From contig CAVQJI010000037.1 in NCBI GenBank assembly GCA_963712715.1, positions 248,001-312,000 on the forward strand: a stretch of 64,000 nucleotides of DNA. Direction: 5' to 3'. The stretch's first letter is position 1; the number at the start of each line of letters is the position of its first letter. The translations under genes were made by a program, and so were the position numbers. The notes beneath the pieces were generated by a model that was not told the origin of the DNA, made no database searches, and saw only the letters and a program-made list of their open reading frames with translations. The DNA is from JAFEDN01 sp963712715 (GTDB lineage: Bacteria; Pseudomonadota; Gammaproteobacteria; Coxiellales; Coxiellaceae). Below are positions 26,727 through 35,929 of this stretch, piece by piece.

Positions 26727-27554
26727 TTAAACACCAATTATTTCAATCTCAGCTATTTCTTCAACAGTCAAATTGAATTCAAATATTTGTAAGTCTTGCT
26801 GCATATGCACTATGCTCATTGTACCGGAAAGCGGCACCATTCCTTCCAGAGTAGCAAATCGTAAAATGACTTGCTCAGGGGTTTTGTTTAAGTGTTCAGC
26901 TATTTCTTTAATTTTTTTATTGTTCAATATTTCATGGTTTGCAGTTAATAATGAAAATCCTTGATATATGATTTGATGAGATTTGCAAAATTCACGAATA
27001 TCTTTATCCCAACCAAGCTTGGCATAGCATCGATTTTGCACGACCATTGGTTTTATTTTTGACTCACGCTCCAATATTCGCAACTGACCAATATTGACGT
27101 TACTAATTCCAATTAACTTTGCCTTACCTGTCTCATATATTTCTTCAAAAGCTTTCCAAGCTTCCCAATCTTTTTGATCAAGGCCATTCCGCGAATAAGG
27201 AGCATGCAAAAGATAGGAATCCACGTACTCTGTATGCAAATGTTTTAAAGACGATTGGAATGAAGTCTCGACCTGATTCGCTATATTTTTCGCAGGATCG
27301 TAAGGAATACGATGGCCGTGACCACCCACATGAGTAAATTTAGTCTGTAAAAATAAGGAGCTGCGAAAAATTCCTTGTTTATTTAGTTGAAGTAAGGCCT
27401 CACCCACTAAAGATTCGGAATAATGTTGCGGTTGGTTTGCGGTGTCAATTGCTAAAAATCCTGCCGATACCGCCATTTTAACCAATGCATCAGTAGCCTC
27501 TCCCTTCCAGGCAGTTCCATAGATAATTTTTGGTAAAATCATATTGTCGCTCAT
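26727..27554 (-). CDS. Aldo/keto reductase
   Basis: This is a 275-residue NADPH-dependent TIM-barrel oxidoreductase. The catalytic set is visible: Asp and Tyr in AIDTANQPQHYSESLVGEAL, Lys in LQTKFTH, His in YLLHAPYS. The substrate cannot be told from sequence. The start at 27554 has AGGAGA a few bases upstream. It lies behind the MITE, on the same strand as the peptide operon but upstream of that operon's promoter, so it is probably a separate unit. The frame is intact and the length normal. Confidence 0.88.
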   Translation of the reverse strand: MSDNMILPKIIYGTAWKGEATDALVKMAVSAGFLAIDTANQPQHYSESLVGEALLQLNKQGIFRSSLFLQTKFTHVGGHGHRIPYDPAKNIANQVETSFQSSLKHLHTEYVDSYLLHAPYSRNGLDQKDWEAWKAFEEIYETGKAKLIGISNVNIGQLRILERESKIKPMVVQNRCYAKLGWDKDIREFCKSHQIIYQGFSLLTANHEILNNKKIKEIAEHLNKTPEQVILRFATLEGMVPLSGTMSIVHMQQDLQIFEFNLTVEEIAEIEIIGV

Positions 27555-27928
27555 GAATTCTCCTGGATGTGAAATATAAAACCATTGTCAGTTTAAATAA
27601 TATAATTTTCACGCCATTCTCAACTTTTGGGATCCCCCAATAACAATTCAAACTGTAAAGGCAAATTTTCAATCTATTTATTAATAAAAATGGCGATGGT
27701 ATATGAATCTTGCTTAAATTTTTTTAAGTTATACTTAATATTCAAGCTCAATTTCTAGCGAATTATAAGCAGATTATATCATTTGACATTTTATGCCAGA
27801 AAGAAGTAGAGTAATGTTATTTTTTCATGTAGTAGTTGATTATCATTCACATCTTGCATACTAATGGCGCTATGGATTGATTCCATGAAAAAAATGATTA
27901 TAATATATCTTTATGGAGAGCTTGTGCA
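27555..27928. other. Divergent intergenic region, no gene seen
   Basis: This AT-rich spacer between the aldo/keto reductase (minus) and a truncated plus-strand ORF has no ORF or strong repeat. It should contain promoters for both directions; I cannot pick convincing boxes. Confidence 0.4.
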
Positions 27929-28138
27929 GTGATTTTTTTAGAAAACATTTTATCAACAACTGAAATAAAAAATATCCAACAACAAAACAATGATATGAAA
28001 TGTATCATTTCTCATTCAAGTAGTGGTGTATTTATAAATAAAAAAACAAATCTTCCCGAAGAAATTAATTCAATTATAGAAAATAATATCTTAGTTTGCT
28101 GCAATTTTAAGAAATTACAATCCGCTATAGCATGCGTG
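27929..28138 (+). CDS. Unknown protein, cut by the junction (3' end missing)
   Basis: The frame begins MIFLENILSTTEIKNIQQQN and stays AT-rich and coding-like for ~70 residues (LPEEINSIIENNILVCCNFK). It then runs into GC-rich sequence where the reading is meaningless (RLVARQGACAPEP). I do not recognise it. The true C-terminus is not in this window. Confidence 0.5.
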
Positions 28139-28143
28139 AGATT
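28125..28143. other. Junction between two genomes
   Basis: Base composition and codon use switch within about 20 bp. An AT-rich ORF loses coherence here, while a ThuA-type protein begins in mid-domain right after. No repeat, integrase or att-like site is visible at the switch. Confidence 0.8.
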
Positions 28144-28412
28144 GGTCGCGCGACAAGGTGCATGTGCTCCTGAGCCTTGATCCAACCAAGCTGGATTACG
28201 CAAACAATCCACGCATTCATCGCACCGATCACGATTTTGCCGTGGCATGGAGCAAGATGTACGGCAAGGGGCGTGTCTTTTACTCCACCCTCGGTCATAC
28301 GGAAGAGGCGTGGCAGGACCCGGACATTCGCAAGATGTATTTTGAGGCGATCCGGTGGGTGCTTGGCATGACGGAAGGCAGCACGGTGCCACATCCGCGC
28401 GTGGCACGTTGA
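28140..28412 (+). CDS. ThuA-like domain protein, C-terminal part only (5' end missing)
   Basis: The frame reads DWSRDKVHVLLSLDPTKLDY, then RTDHDFAVAWSKMYGKGRVF and YSTLGHTEEAW, the C-terminal half of ThuA (trehalose-utilisation-like, glutamine-amidotransferase fold) proteins common in sugar-catabolic clusters of Acidobacteria and Planctomycetes. An in-frame stop lies at 28137-28139, at the junction. The GTG at 28158 is internal. It is followed at once by an oxidoreductase and an isomerase on the same strand. Confidence 0.8.
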   Translation, partial: DWSRDKVHVLLSLDPTKLDYANNPRIHRTDHDFAVAWSKMYGKGRVFYSTLGHTEEAWQDPDIRKMYFEAIRWVLGMTEGSTVPHPRVAR

Positions 28413-28439
28413 GCTTTGAAAGGGAGTGATTCGGCAGGC

Positions 28440-29597
28440 ATGAAGAAGATCGGAATGGGGCTGGTGGGGCCGGGCTTTGTTGCAGGACACCATATCGATG
28501 CGGTTCGACGGCTTGGAGATGTGGATGTAGTGGCGATTGCCGGATCGTCGCAGCAGTCGGCGGAGAGAAAAGCGCGCGAGTATAAGGTGGATCGCGCGTA
28601 TGGCGATTACAAGGCGCTGATAGCGGATCCTGATATCCAGGTGATTCACAATACGACGCCGAACCACCTGCATTTGCCTGTTACGCTGGCAGCACTCCAG
28701 GCGGGTAAGCACGTCATCTCTGATAAACCGCTTGCCTTGAATGCTGAGGAGGGCCGCAAGTTACGCGATGCAGCGGTGGCCGCCAAGGTCGCGCATGTTG
28801 TCACCTTCAATTACCGCGGCAACCCGCTGGTGCAGCAGGCACGCGGAATGGTGGCGCGTGGCGAAACAGGCCCCTTGAGCTTCGTACGCGGCTATTATCT
28901 GCAGGACTGGATGAGCGATCCGAACGTCTATTCGTGGCGTTCTGATCCTGCCAAAGGCGGAGTCACATCCGCGCTGGGTGATATTGGTTCCCATTGGTGT
29001 GATCTTGCTGAGCATGTTGCCGGAGCGAAGATCGTTTCGGTGCTGGCCGACCTGGCGACGGTCATTCCGGTGCGCTATTCCTCAGGGGCATCGGCGGAGG
29101 CGTTTGCGGTCACGAGCGGCGGCGACCGGCAGCCTATGCAGGTAAACGCGGAAGATCTGGCAAGTGTGCTGCTCCGTTTTGACAACGGCGCAAGAGGCTG
29201 TTTTTCCGTCGGCCAGGTGCTGCCTGGGCATAAAAACGATCTTGAGCTTGAAGTCAACGGCAGAGCGCTTTCGCTCAAGTGGCGGCAGGAGCAGCAGAAC
29301 GAGCTGTGGATCGGGCGGCACGACCAGGCCAATCTGAATCTGGCAAAAGACCCATCGCTGGTGTGCCGGGACGTGCTTCCGTATGTTCACCTGCCCGGAG
29401 GGCACCAGGAGTCATGGGCGGACGCGTTCCGCAATCTGCTGCGCGATGCCTATCAATGGATACGGGAGGATGGGCGTCCGGAAGCAAAGCCCGCGGCATT
29501 ACCGACCTTTGAGGATGGCTATCGTTCGACTTGTCTCGTGGAGACCATGTTGCGAAGCCATGCGGCAGGCGGACGATGGGAACAGGTACAGCAATAA
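28440..29597 (+). CDS. Gfo/Idh/MocA-family oxidoreductase
   Basis: The product is ~385 residues from the ATG at 28440 (MKKIGMGLVGPGFVAGHH); a TTG at 28416 is an alternative. The NAD(P)-binding Rossmann start GLVGPGFVAGHH and the motif VISDKPLALNAEEGRKL (the EKP-like segment, here DKP) identify the family. These enzymes oxidise or reduce sugars and sugar derivatives. It lies between the ThuA fragment and a sugar isomerase/epimerase, a catabolic trio. The exact substrate is unknown. Confidence 0.88.
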   Translation: MKKIGMGLVGPGFVAGHHIDAVRRLGDVDVVAIAGSSQQSAERKAREYKVDRAYGDYKALIADPDIQVIHNTTPNHLHLPVTLAALQAGKHVISDKPLALNAEEGRKLRDAAVAAKVAHVVTFNYRGNPLVQQARGMVARGETGPLSFVRGYYLQDWMSDPNVYSWRSDPAKGGVTSALGDIGSHWCDLAEHVAGAKIVSVLADLATVIPVRYSSGASAEAFAVTSGGDRQPMQVNAEDLASVLLRFDNGARGCFSVGQVLPGHKNDLELEVNGRALSLKWRQEQQNELWIGRHDQANLNLAKDPSLVCRDVLPYVHLPGGHQESWADAFRNLLRDAYQWIREDGRPEAKPAALPTFEDGYRSTCLVETMLRSHAAGGRWEQVQQ

Positions 29598-29610
29598 CTG
29601 AGGAGACCGG

Positions 29611-30570
29611 ATGAGGCTCGGAGTATTTACGCCGTTGCTGTCGCATCTTCCCCTGGAAGATGTATTGGCGAAATTGAAGTCACTCCAGATCGATGCAGTG
29701 GAGCTGGGGACTGGGAACTATCCAGGTGATGCTCACTGCAAGCTGTCGATGCTGGAGGATGCATCCGCGCTCAAGGAATTCCAGCAGAAGCTAAAGGACC
29801 ATGGCATGACCATCAGCGCGCTCAGTTGCCATGGCAACGCGTTACACCCGCAGCAGGCGCTGGCGGAAAAAGCACGGGAGGTCAGCCGGAAAACCATTCT
29901 GCTGGCGGAAAAGCTGGGTGTTTCCACGGTTGTCGATTTCTCAGGGTGCCCCGGTGATTCCCATGCGGCGCAGTCGCCGAATTGGGTGACATGTCCATGG
30001 CCGCCGGAGTATCTGGACCTGCTGCGATGGCAATGGGACGAGGTGGTTACTCCCTATTGGACACAGCATGCGAAGTTCGCGGCCGATCACGGCGTGAAGA
30101 TCGCCATTGAGATGCACCCCGGCTTTGTGGTCTACAGCCCGGAAACCCTGCTTCGGTTGCGTACGATTGCGGGCCCGTCGATTGGCTGCAATTATGACCC
30201 GAGCCACATGTTCTGGCAGGGCATTGATCCCATTGCCGCGGTGCGGCTGCTTGGCGAGGCCATCTTCCATGTCCACGCAAAGGACACGCAGATGTATTCG
30301 GCGAATCTTTCCCTGACGGGAGTTCTGGATACCAAGCCGTATACAGATGAGCGCAATCGGGGATGGATCTTCCGCACCTGCGGCTATGGACACGGCGCGG
30401 AGTGGTGGAAGGAGTTCGTTTCCACGCTGCGCATGTATGGCTACGACGGTGCGCTTTCGATTGAGCACGAGGACAGTCTGCTCTCCCCGGGGGAGGGACT
30501 GGCGCGCGCAACGCACTTTCTGAGCGAGGTCATTCTGAAGGAGAAGCCCGCGGCAGCGTGGTGGGTGTAA
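29611..30570 (+). CDS. Sugar phosphate isomerase/epimerase-type TIM barrel
   Basis: This 319-residue protein of the xylose-isomerase-like / AP-endonuclease-2 superfamily has metal and substrate residues in IAIEMHPGFVVY, GCNYDPSHMFWQG, IFHVHAKDTQMY and LSIEHEDSLL. It starts MRLGVFTPLLSHLPLEDVLA after a GAGGAGA-like site and 13 bp after the oxidoreductase. A sugar or polyol ketol-isomerase role is expected; the substrate cannot be named. Confidence 0.88.
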   Translation: MRLGVFTPLLSHLPLEDVLAKLKSLQIDAVELGTGNYPGDAHCKLSMLEDASALKEFQQKLKDHGMTISALSCHGNALHPQQALAEKAREVSRKTILLAEKLGVSTVVDFSGCPGDSHAAQSPNWVTCPWPPEYLDLLRWQWDEVVTPYWTQHAKFAADHGVKIAIEMHPGFVVYSPETLLRLRTIAGPSIGCNYDPSHMFWQGIDPIAAVRLLGEAIFHVHAKDTQMYSANLSLTGVLDTKPYTDERNRGWIFRTCGYGHGAEWWKEFVSTLRMYGYDGALSIEHEDSLLSPGEGLARATHFLSEVILKEKPAAAWWV

Positions 30571-30696
30571 CGGCGCATATCTTGTAAATGATTCGAACAG
30601 TAAATGATCGAGCAGGAGCACATTGGCGATGGATTGCCGTGCCCGGCTCTGAAAATGTGATGAAATGAGGACGTCCGGAGGGTGGCAAATATTTTC

Positions 30697-32097
30697 ATGA
30701 ATCGTAGAAGCTTTCTTTCAGCGACAGGAAGCCTGGTTGCCGGCAGTTCATTGCATGCGCTGATGCCCCGCATGTTCGCATCCGAGGGTGGTCCGGCAGG
30801 GAAGCCTGATTACAGCCTCCGCATTGAGCCATGCACGCTCGACATTGGGCCGGGTGTCTCGATCAAAACTGTGGCGTATAACGGGCAGGTCCCAGGCCCA
30901 CTGCTCCGGATGCGCCAGGGTGTTCCGATTTCCATTGATGTAACGAACGCAACCGCCAATAGCGATATCGTTCATTGGCATGGGCTCGCGATCGATTCGC
31001 TCAACGACGGCGCCATGGAAGAAGGCTCGCCGATGATTCCGGCCGGCGCAACGCATCGCTATTCGTTTACTCCCAATCCGGCCGGGACTCGCTGGTATCA
31101 CACGCATGCTTCTTCGTATGGCGATCTTTCAGTCAGCACTTATACGGGTCAGTTCGGCTTTTTGTTGATTGAAGGACACGACCGGCCCGAAAAGTATGAC
31201 CAGGAAATTAACCTGGCGATCCATCACTGGGAGCCATCCTTTGTCCCGATGGTGGAAACGATGCGCGAGCAATCATCCAATATGCCCCTGACAAGCGGGT
31301 CGGATGTCGGTTACAAGTACGCAACGATCAATGCGCATATGTTGGGAGCGGGCGAGCCGGTGCGCGTGAAAAAGGGACAGCGGGTGCTGATGCGCCTGCT
31401 CAATGCCAGCGCCACGGAAAATGTTGTTCTGGCGCTGCCGGGTCACACCTTCCAGATCATCGCGATGGATGGCAACCCGGTCCCGAACCCACGGTCCGTG
31501 GAGACCATCTCGCTTGCAGTCGCAGAACGCGTGGATGCCATCGTGAAGATGAACTCTCCCGGCGTATGGGTTCTCGGCTCAGTACTCGAAAAAGAACGCC
31601 GAATGGGCCTAGGGATCGTGGTGGAATACGCGGGGAAGAAGGGAGACCCTGTCTGGAATGCTCCCGCTTCGACCGAATGGGATTACACGCAATTTGCCGA
31701 TACGGCCGCGGCCACGAAGCCGGACGAAACATTTACGCTCACATTCCGTGATATCGGTCCGACAGGTAAATCGAAGTTCGATACCTGGACCATCAACAAT
31801 AAGTCCTGGCCGAAGATCGATCCGCTTATGGTTCAACGGGGCAAACGCTACCGACTTGTCTTGCGCAATGGCAGCGGAGATCAGCATCCCATTCATCTGC
31901 ACCGGCATACGTTTGAGGTTACCCGTATCGGCGAGAAGCAGATCAGCGGACTGAAGAAGGATGTGATCAATGTAATGCCGTTGGATACGGTCGAAGTCGA
32001 TTTCACGGCGGACAATCCGGGCGATACGCTCTGGCACTGCCACCAGCAGTTACACATGGATTATGGATTTATGCAGCTTATTCGATATTCGGGATGA
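30697..32097 (+). CDS. Multicopper oxidase, Tat-exported
   Basis: The N-terminus MNRRSFLSATGSLVAGSS is a twin-arginine signal, so the enzyme is folded with copper before export. The copper sites are IVHWHGLAID, WYHTHASSYG, HPIHLHRHTFEV and LWHCHQQLHMDYGFM, the full type 1/2/3 ligand set. I choose the ATG at 30697 over the GTG at 30682, because GGAGG lies too close to the GTG. Family members oxidise metals or phenolics, coupled to O2 reduction. It heads a plus-strand run with a cytochrome c and a PQQ protein, suggesting a periplasmic oxidation chain. Confidence 0.9.
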   Translation: MNRRSFLSATGSLVAGSSLHALMPRMFASEGGPAGKPDYSLRIEPCTLDIGPGVSIKTVAYNGQVPGPLLRMRQGVPISIDVTNATANSDIVHWHGLAIDSLNDGAMEEGSPMIPAGATHRYSFTPNPAGTRWYHTHASSYGDLSVSTYTGQFGFLLIEGHDRPEKYDQEINLAIHHWEPSFVPMVETMREQSSNMPLTSGSDVGYKYATINAHMLGAGEPVRVKKGQRVLMRLLNASATENVVLALPGHTFQIIAMDGNPVPNPRSVETISLAVAERVDAIVKMNSPGVWVLGSVLEKERRMGLGIVVEYAGKKGDPVWNAPASTEWDYTQFADTAAATKPDETFTLTFRDIGPTGKSKFDTWTINNKSWPKIDPLMVQRGKRYRLVLRNGSGDQHPIHLHRHTFEVTRIGEKQISGLKKDVINVMPLDTVEVDFTADNPGDTLWHCHQQLHMDYGFMQLIRYSG

Positions 32098-32126
32098 GTG
32101 TGTAAAAGGACAGAGTCGCTGTGGGA

Positions 32127-33143
32127 ATGATGAAGCGAATATATGCTTTTACCTTTTTCGTCGCCGCCGTTGTAACTCTTCCGGCTTCGATTCGCGTTCA
32201 TGCTCAGGCGTCGCAGAACCAGGAAGGCGCTGCATCCTATGCAAAGCACTGCTCCATTTGCCATGGTGACCAGAGAGAAGGGAATATTCCTGGGTTCCCG
32301 CCACTGCTGGATTTAAGCCGTCAGTTGACGCCGCAACAGATTGAGAGCCTGGTCCGTACAGGAAAGGGCCGCATGCCGGCATTTCCGAAGCTATCGCAAC
32401 AGGAGATGGTGCCCCTGTTGCGATTTATCACGGCCAGCGAGCCTTCCGCCGGCGAGTCAAATGCTTCTGCCAGCCTTGCTGAGGTTGGGCGGCATCTCTT
32501 CCAGCGCAACTGCGCATTCTGCCATGGGCGCGATGCTGCGGGTGGAGAAACTGGCCCCGATCTGACTCGCTCGAAGCTTGTGCTTGCGGATGTGAACGGG
32601 AATCAGATCTCGGATGTGATCCGAAATGGGCGCCCGGGCACAAAGATGCCGGCATTTCGTTTATCCAATGAGGAGATGCGCAGCGTTGCCGCGTTTATTC
32701 ATCATGAGGGGGGCTCTTCCCGTCCTGGTGGGCGGCGCGGAGTTGATGTCAGAGATCTGCAGACGGGAGATGTTGCGGCGGGCAAAGCGTACTTCAATGG
32801 AACCGGTGGATGTGCAAAGTGCCATTCACCGACAGGTGATCTTGCTGGTGTCGCTTCACGCTTCCAGGGCTTGAAGCTGGAAGAGCGAATGCTGTATCCG
32901 GACCACGCAAAGAGCCATGTGACCGTTACTCTTCCAACCGGTCAGCAGATTACGGGCTTACTCGCCTACCGCGATGAATTCACGATCGGGTTGCGTGACA
33001 GTAACCGCGTGTATCACTCGTGGCCAGTCAGACGGATTCAGTTCACCGTGGACTCCCCAGTGGATGCCCATGTCGATCTATTCAGTAAATATACGGACGA
33101 CGATATTCACAACCTGATGGCCTACGTACAAACTCTGCGCTAA
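32127..33143 (+). CDS. Periplasmic tri-haem cytochrome c
   Basis: A signal peptide (hydrophobic AFTFFVAAVVTLPASI, cut near VHAQA) precedes three CxxCH haem sites: CSICH, CAFCH and CAKCH. Axial Met candidates include GRMPAFPKLS and GTKMPAFRLS. Start candidates are ATGs at 32127/32130 and a GTG at 32121. The stop codon overlaps the start of the next gene (TAATG), so the two are coupled; that gene encodes a PQQ-type propeller. This cytochrome is the likely electron acceptor. Confidence 0.88.
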   Translation: MMKRIYAFTFFVAAVVTLPASIRVHAQASQNQEGAASYAKHCSICHGDQREGNIPGFPPLLDLSRQLTPQQIESLVRTGKGRMPAFPKLSQQEMVPLLRFITASEPSAGESNASASLAEVGRHLFQRNCAFCHGRDAAGGETGPDLTRSKLVLADVNGNQISDVIRNGRPGTKMPAFRLSNEEMRSVAAFIHHEGGSSRPGGRRGVDVRDLQTGDVAAGKAYFNGTGGCAKCHSPTGDLAGVASRFQGLKLEERMLYPDHAKSHVTVTLPTGQQITGLLAYRDEFTIGLRDSNRVYHSWPVRRIQFTVDSPVDAHVDLFSKYTDDDIHNLMAYVQTLR

Positions 33144-34735
33144 TGAGGTTGAGTCTTATGAAGTTCTGGAAATACGCCCTGGTTGTGGTTGCCGCGGCTC
33201 TTGGTGGGTTGCCTCATCCTGGGATTGCGCAGTCGCTGAACCCTGCTGCCATTGAGCATCCTGCTCCGGATAGCTGGCCTACGTATCATGGTGATTATTC
33301 CGGCAGACGACATAGCGCGCTCACGCAGATTACAACGCAGAATGTCGGATATCTCGCGCTTTCATGGGCGTTCCAGACCAATCAGAATGCTGAGATCAAA
33401 TCCACGCCTCTGCTGGTTGACGGCATTCTTTATTTCACGGTTCCGGACAATATCTGGGCTGTGGACGCGCGCTCCGGACACATGCTTTGGCACTACAACA
33501 AGCCGACGGAGGATGGAGATCATATCGGACAGCGTGGCGTCGCCATGTATAAGGAGTGGCTCTACTTCCTTACGCCCAATGGTCATCTCGTCTCGCTGGA
33601 TGCCAGAGATGGAAGCGTTCGGTGGGATGTAGTCGTGGCAGACGTCAACAAGGGCTACTGGACAACCATGGCTCCACTCGTGGTGGGCAATCACGTGATC
33701 GTTGGTGTCTCCGGCGACCTGGATAATCTTCCCGGCTATCTTCGCGCGGTTGACCCTGTGAACGGCAACGCGCAATGGCAATGGGACAGCACGCCGCCTG
33801 CCGGAACTCTGAATACCGCAACCGGCGGCATGACATGGATTACAGGCACCTATGATCAGGAGTTGAACCTGATTTATTGGGGAACCGGCAATCCGACGCC
33901 TGTACTCAATGGAAAAACCCGTCCGGGAGAGAACCTCTATACCTGCAGTATTGTGGCCATAAATCCAGATACAGGAAAGCTTGCGTGGGGTTTCTCAGTT
34001 TCACCGCACGATACCCATGACTGGGATGCAGTGGAAGTGCCTGTTCTTGTAGATGGAAATTTTCATGGCCGTCCGCAGAAGATGCTTATGCAGGCCTCGC
34101 GTAATGGCTACTTTTTTGTATTGGATCGCACTAATGGTAAGAGTCTGCTGACTGTGCCATTTGGCCCCGTGAACTGGACCCTCGGTGTGGACAAGGATGG
34201 CCATCCCATCCCGAATCCGGCAAAGGAGCCGGCACCCGATGGACGCCTGATTGCGCCGGATGAAGGCGGTCTTACGAACTTCCGCTCGCCTAGCTTTGAT
34301 CCGAAGACGGGGCTCTTTCTGGTGGATGCGCATCCGAGTTACAGCCTCTATTTCGCGAAGCCAACTGATGGCGCCTATGGCTGGGCAGGTGCAGATTACG
34401 GATTGTGGGGCAGAGGTCTCCTGGAGGCGATCGATTACCAGACGGGCAAGCTGCGCTGGACCCATGATCTGGGTGAAGATGGTTCCGGGGCTGGCGTGCT
34501 GACAACTGACTCCGGCCTGACATTCACCGGCGATGGATACGGAAACGTCATGGCGCTGGATACAAGAAACGGCAAGACCCTATGGCATGCCGGTACCGGC
34601 GTTGGGATGTCCAGCTCACCCATTACCTATGAATTGGATGGCCGTCAGTACGTGTTGACCAGCAGTGGCGGGGTCCTTTTTGCGTGGGCACTCCCCGATG
34701 CTGCGATCAGGACGGCGGCTGCGCGGCACAAATAG
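33143..34735 (+). CDS. PQQ-dependent dehydrogenase-like beta-propeller
   Basis: A signal peptide precedes an eight-bladed propeller with repeated tryptophan-docking motifs (VDARSGHMLWHYNKP, LDARDGSVRW, LDTRNGKTLWHAGTG). The sequence WGTGNPTPVLNGKTRPGENL and HDTHDWDA match quinoprotein alcohol/glucose dehydrogenases. At 530 residues it is close to the short forms without a fused haem domain, consistent with the separate cytochrome encoded just upstream. Substrate unknown. Translation is coupled to the cytochrome gene. Confidence 0.85.
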   Translation: MRLSLMKFWKYALVVVAAALGGLPHPGIAQSLNPAAIEHPAPDSWPTYHGDYSGRRHSALTQITTQNVGYLALSWAFQTNQNAEIKSTPLLVDGILYFTVPDNIWAVDARSGHMLWHYNKPTEDGDHIGQRGVAMYKEWLYFLTPNGHLVSLDARDGSVRWDVVVADVNKGYWTTMAPLVVGNHVIVGVSGDLDNLPGYLRAVDPVNGNAQWQWDSTPPAGTLNTATGGMTWITGTYDQELNLIYWGTGNPTPVLNGKTRPGENLYTCSIVAINPDTGKLAWGFSVSPHDTHDWDAVEVPVLVDGNFHGRPQKMLMQASRNGYFFVLDRTNGKSLLTVPFGPVNWTLGVDKDGHPIPNPAKEPAPDGRLIAPDEGGLTNFRSPSFDPKTGLFLVDAHPSYSLYFAKPTDGAYGWAGADYGLWGRGLLEAIDYQTGKLRWTHDLGEDGSGAGVLTTDSGLTFTGDGYGNVMALDTRNGKTLWHAGTGVGMSSSPITYELDGRQYVLTSSGGVLFAWALPDAAIRTAAARHK

Positions 34736-34750
34736 AATAGAAGGAGCCAG

Positions 34751-35485
34751 ATGCCTCCTTTCGCTTCCAGGGTCGGTTTGATGGTACTGCTTGCGGGGAG
34801 CTTGCTGTCCGCGGCGCACCTCTACGCGCAACATGATGAGGACCAGGAGGAAGCCCCGCTGGTAGCTACAGCGGATTTCAATCGCGACGGTATCGCAGAC
34901 ATCGCGAGTGTCGCTGCAAATGGCAGGCTGACCGTTCGGCTTGGCCGGTCGGACGGCACGTTCCTGGAAACAGCATCCATGCCCGTGTCAGAGCGCAAGC
35001 CCCGAGCCCTGATTGCGGATGACTTCAATCGCGATAATATTCCGGATCTTCTGATTGGTAACGAAGATGGCACGGTGATGCTGTTTCTAAGCGACGGAAC
35101 CGGGCGCTTTGCCCCGGGCCGGACGATTGCTCACCTAGAGTCGATTACATCCATTGCAGTGGCTGATTTCAATAAGGATGGCATTGCAGATATTGCTGTG
35201 TCTGATCGGCGGGCAAGCAACGTCACCGTTTATTTTGGATCAGGTAATGGCTCCTTTGACCACACATGGTCGTTCCCTCTACGCGTGCGAGGTACTGCGC
35301 CGCAGATTACGACTGCAGACTTCAATGACGATGGCATTCCCGATCTTGTCGTTGTGTATGGTGACGATGACGATCCAACATTTGATGTGATGCTCGGGAA
35401 CGGCAATGGCACGTTTACGATTGCACCGGAACGAGGATTTAGCAGGAGCCCAAACTCACATTGCAACACCCTTACAGGGAATTGA
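34751..35485 (+). CDS. FG-GAP/VCBS repeat exported protein, abnormal 3' end
   Basis: AAGGAG lies just before the ATG. A signal peptide is followed by four Ca-binding FG-GAP repeats (ADFNRDGIADIASV, DDFNRDNIPDLLIG, ADFNKDGIADIAVS, ADFNDDGIPDLVVV), each ending GNGNGTF-like. A complete propeller needs about seven. After GTFTIAPERGFS the sequence turns into unrelated residues and stops, where a DUF4132-type remnant begins. The protein is therefore probably truncated by a rearrangement near 35,430-35,450. Confidence 0.75.
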   Translation: MPPFASRVGLMVLLAGSLLSAAHLYAQHDEDQEEAPLVATADFNRDGIADIASVAANGRLTVRLGRSDGTFLETASMPVSERKPRALIADDFNRDNIPDLLIGNEDGTVMLFLSDGTGRFAPGRTIAHLESITSIAVADFNKDGIADIAVSDRRASNVTVYFGSGNGSFDHTWSFPLRVRGTAPQITTADFNDDGIPDLVVVYGDDDDPTFDVMLGNGNGTFTIAPERGFSRSPNSHCNTLTGN

Positions 35486-35570
35486 GCCAGTGTGCTATTG
35501 GTGAGCCCGTAATTCGTCCGCATGGAATACGATTTGGCGAGGTGCGGGATGAACGCGCAGCCAGTTCCAG

Positions 35571-35929
35571 GAGCAGCAGGAGCGCCTGGTGGTGCTAGTG
35601 CGTATCTCGATTGAAAAACACTCCTCCGGCTGGCCCGGATTGCGCAATGAGTACCGGCACTGCTTACGCCAACGCCTGAGCGATCGGTTTCTGATGATCC
35701 AAGGGACACGACGGCGATACAAGATTCACCTCGGCTCGGGGAGCATTTTGATGGAACCGAGTGACCAGTACCTATGCATCGTGCCGGATGCGAAGGCGCG
35801 CCAATATGCCACGGGTATCTTCCGTTTGAGGGCGATGCAATTCTATCGATCATCTTAAGCAGGACATCCCTGCTTGCCGAGGACGGTGCGATCAAGGACC
35901 AGGTGATTCTCCAGCAACTTTGGGAGTGA
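35571..35929 (+). pseudogene. DUF4132/DUF7737-type C-terminal remnant
   Basis: The plus strand reads RFLMIQGTRRRYKIHLGSGS and ILMEPSDQYLCIVPDAKA. Then, after a one-base shift near 35,820, it reads PFEGDAILSIILSRTSLLAE and IKDQVILQQL before TGA. This is the conserved end of DUF4132-family proteins. No start or upstream domains are present. It is fused in sequence to the truncated FG-GAP gene, marking a deletion or insertion scar. Confidence 0.6.

Noticed and set aside
28012..28407. 131-residue minus-strand ORF spanning the junction
   Set aside because: It crosses the genome switch, so it cannot be a natural gene; the ThuA frame on the plus strand explains the right side.
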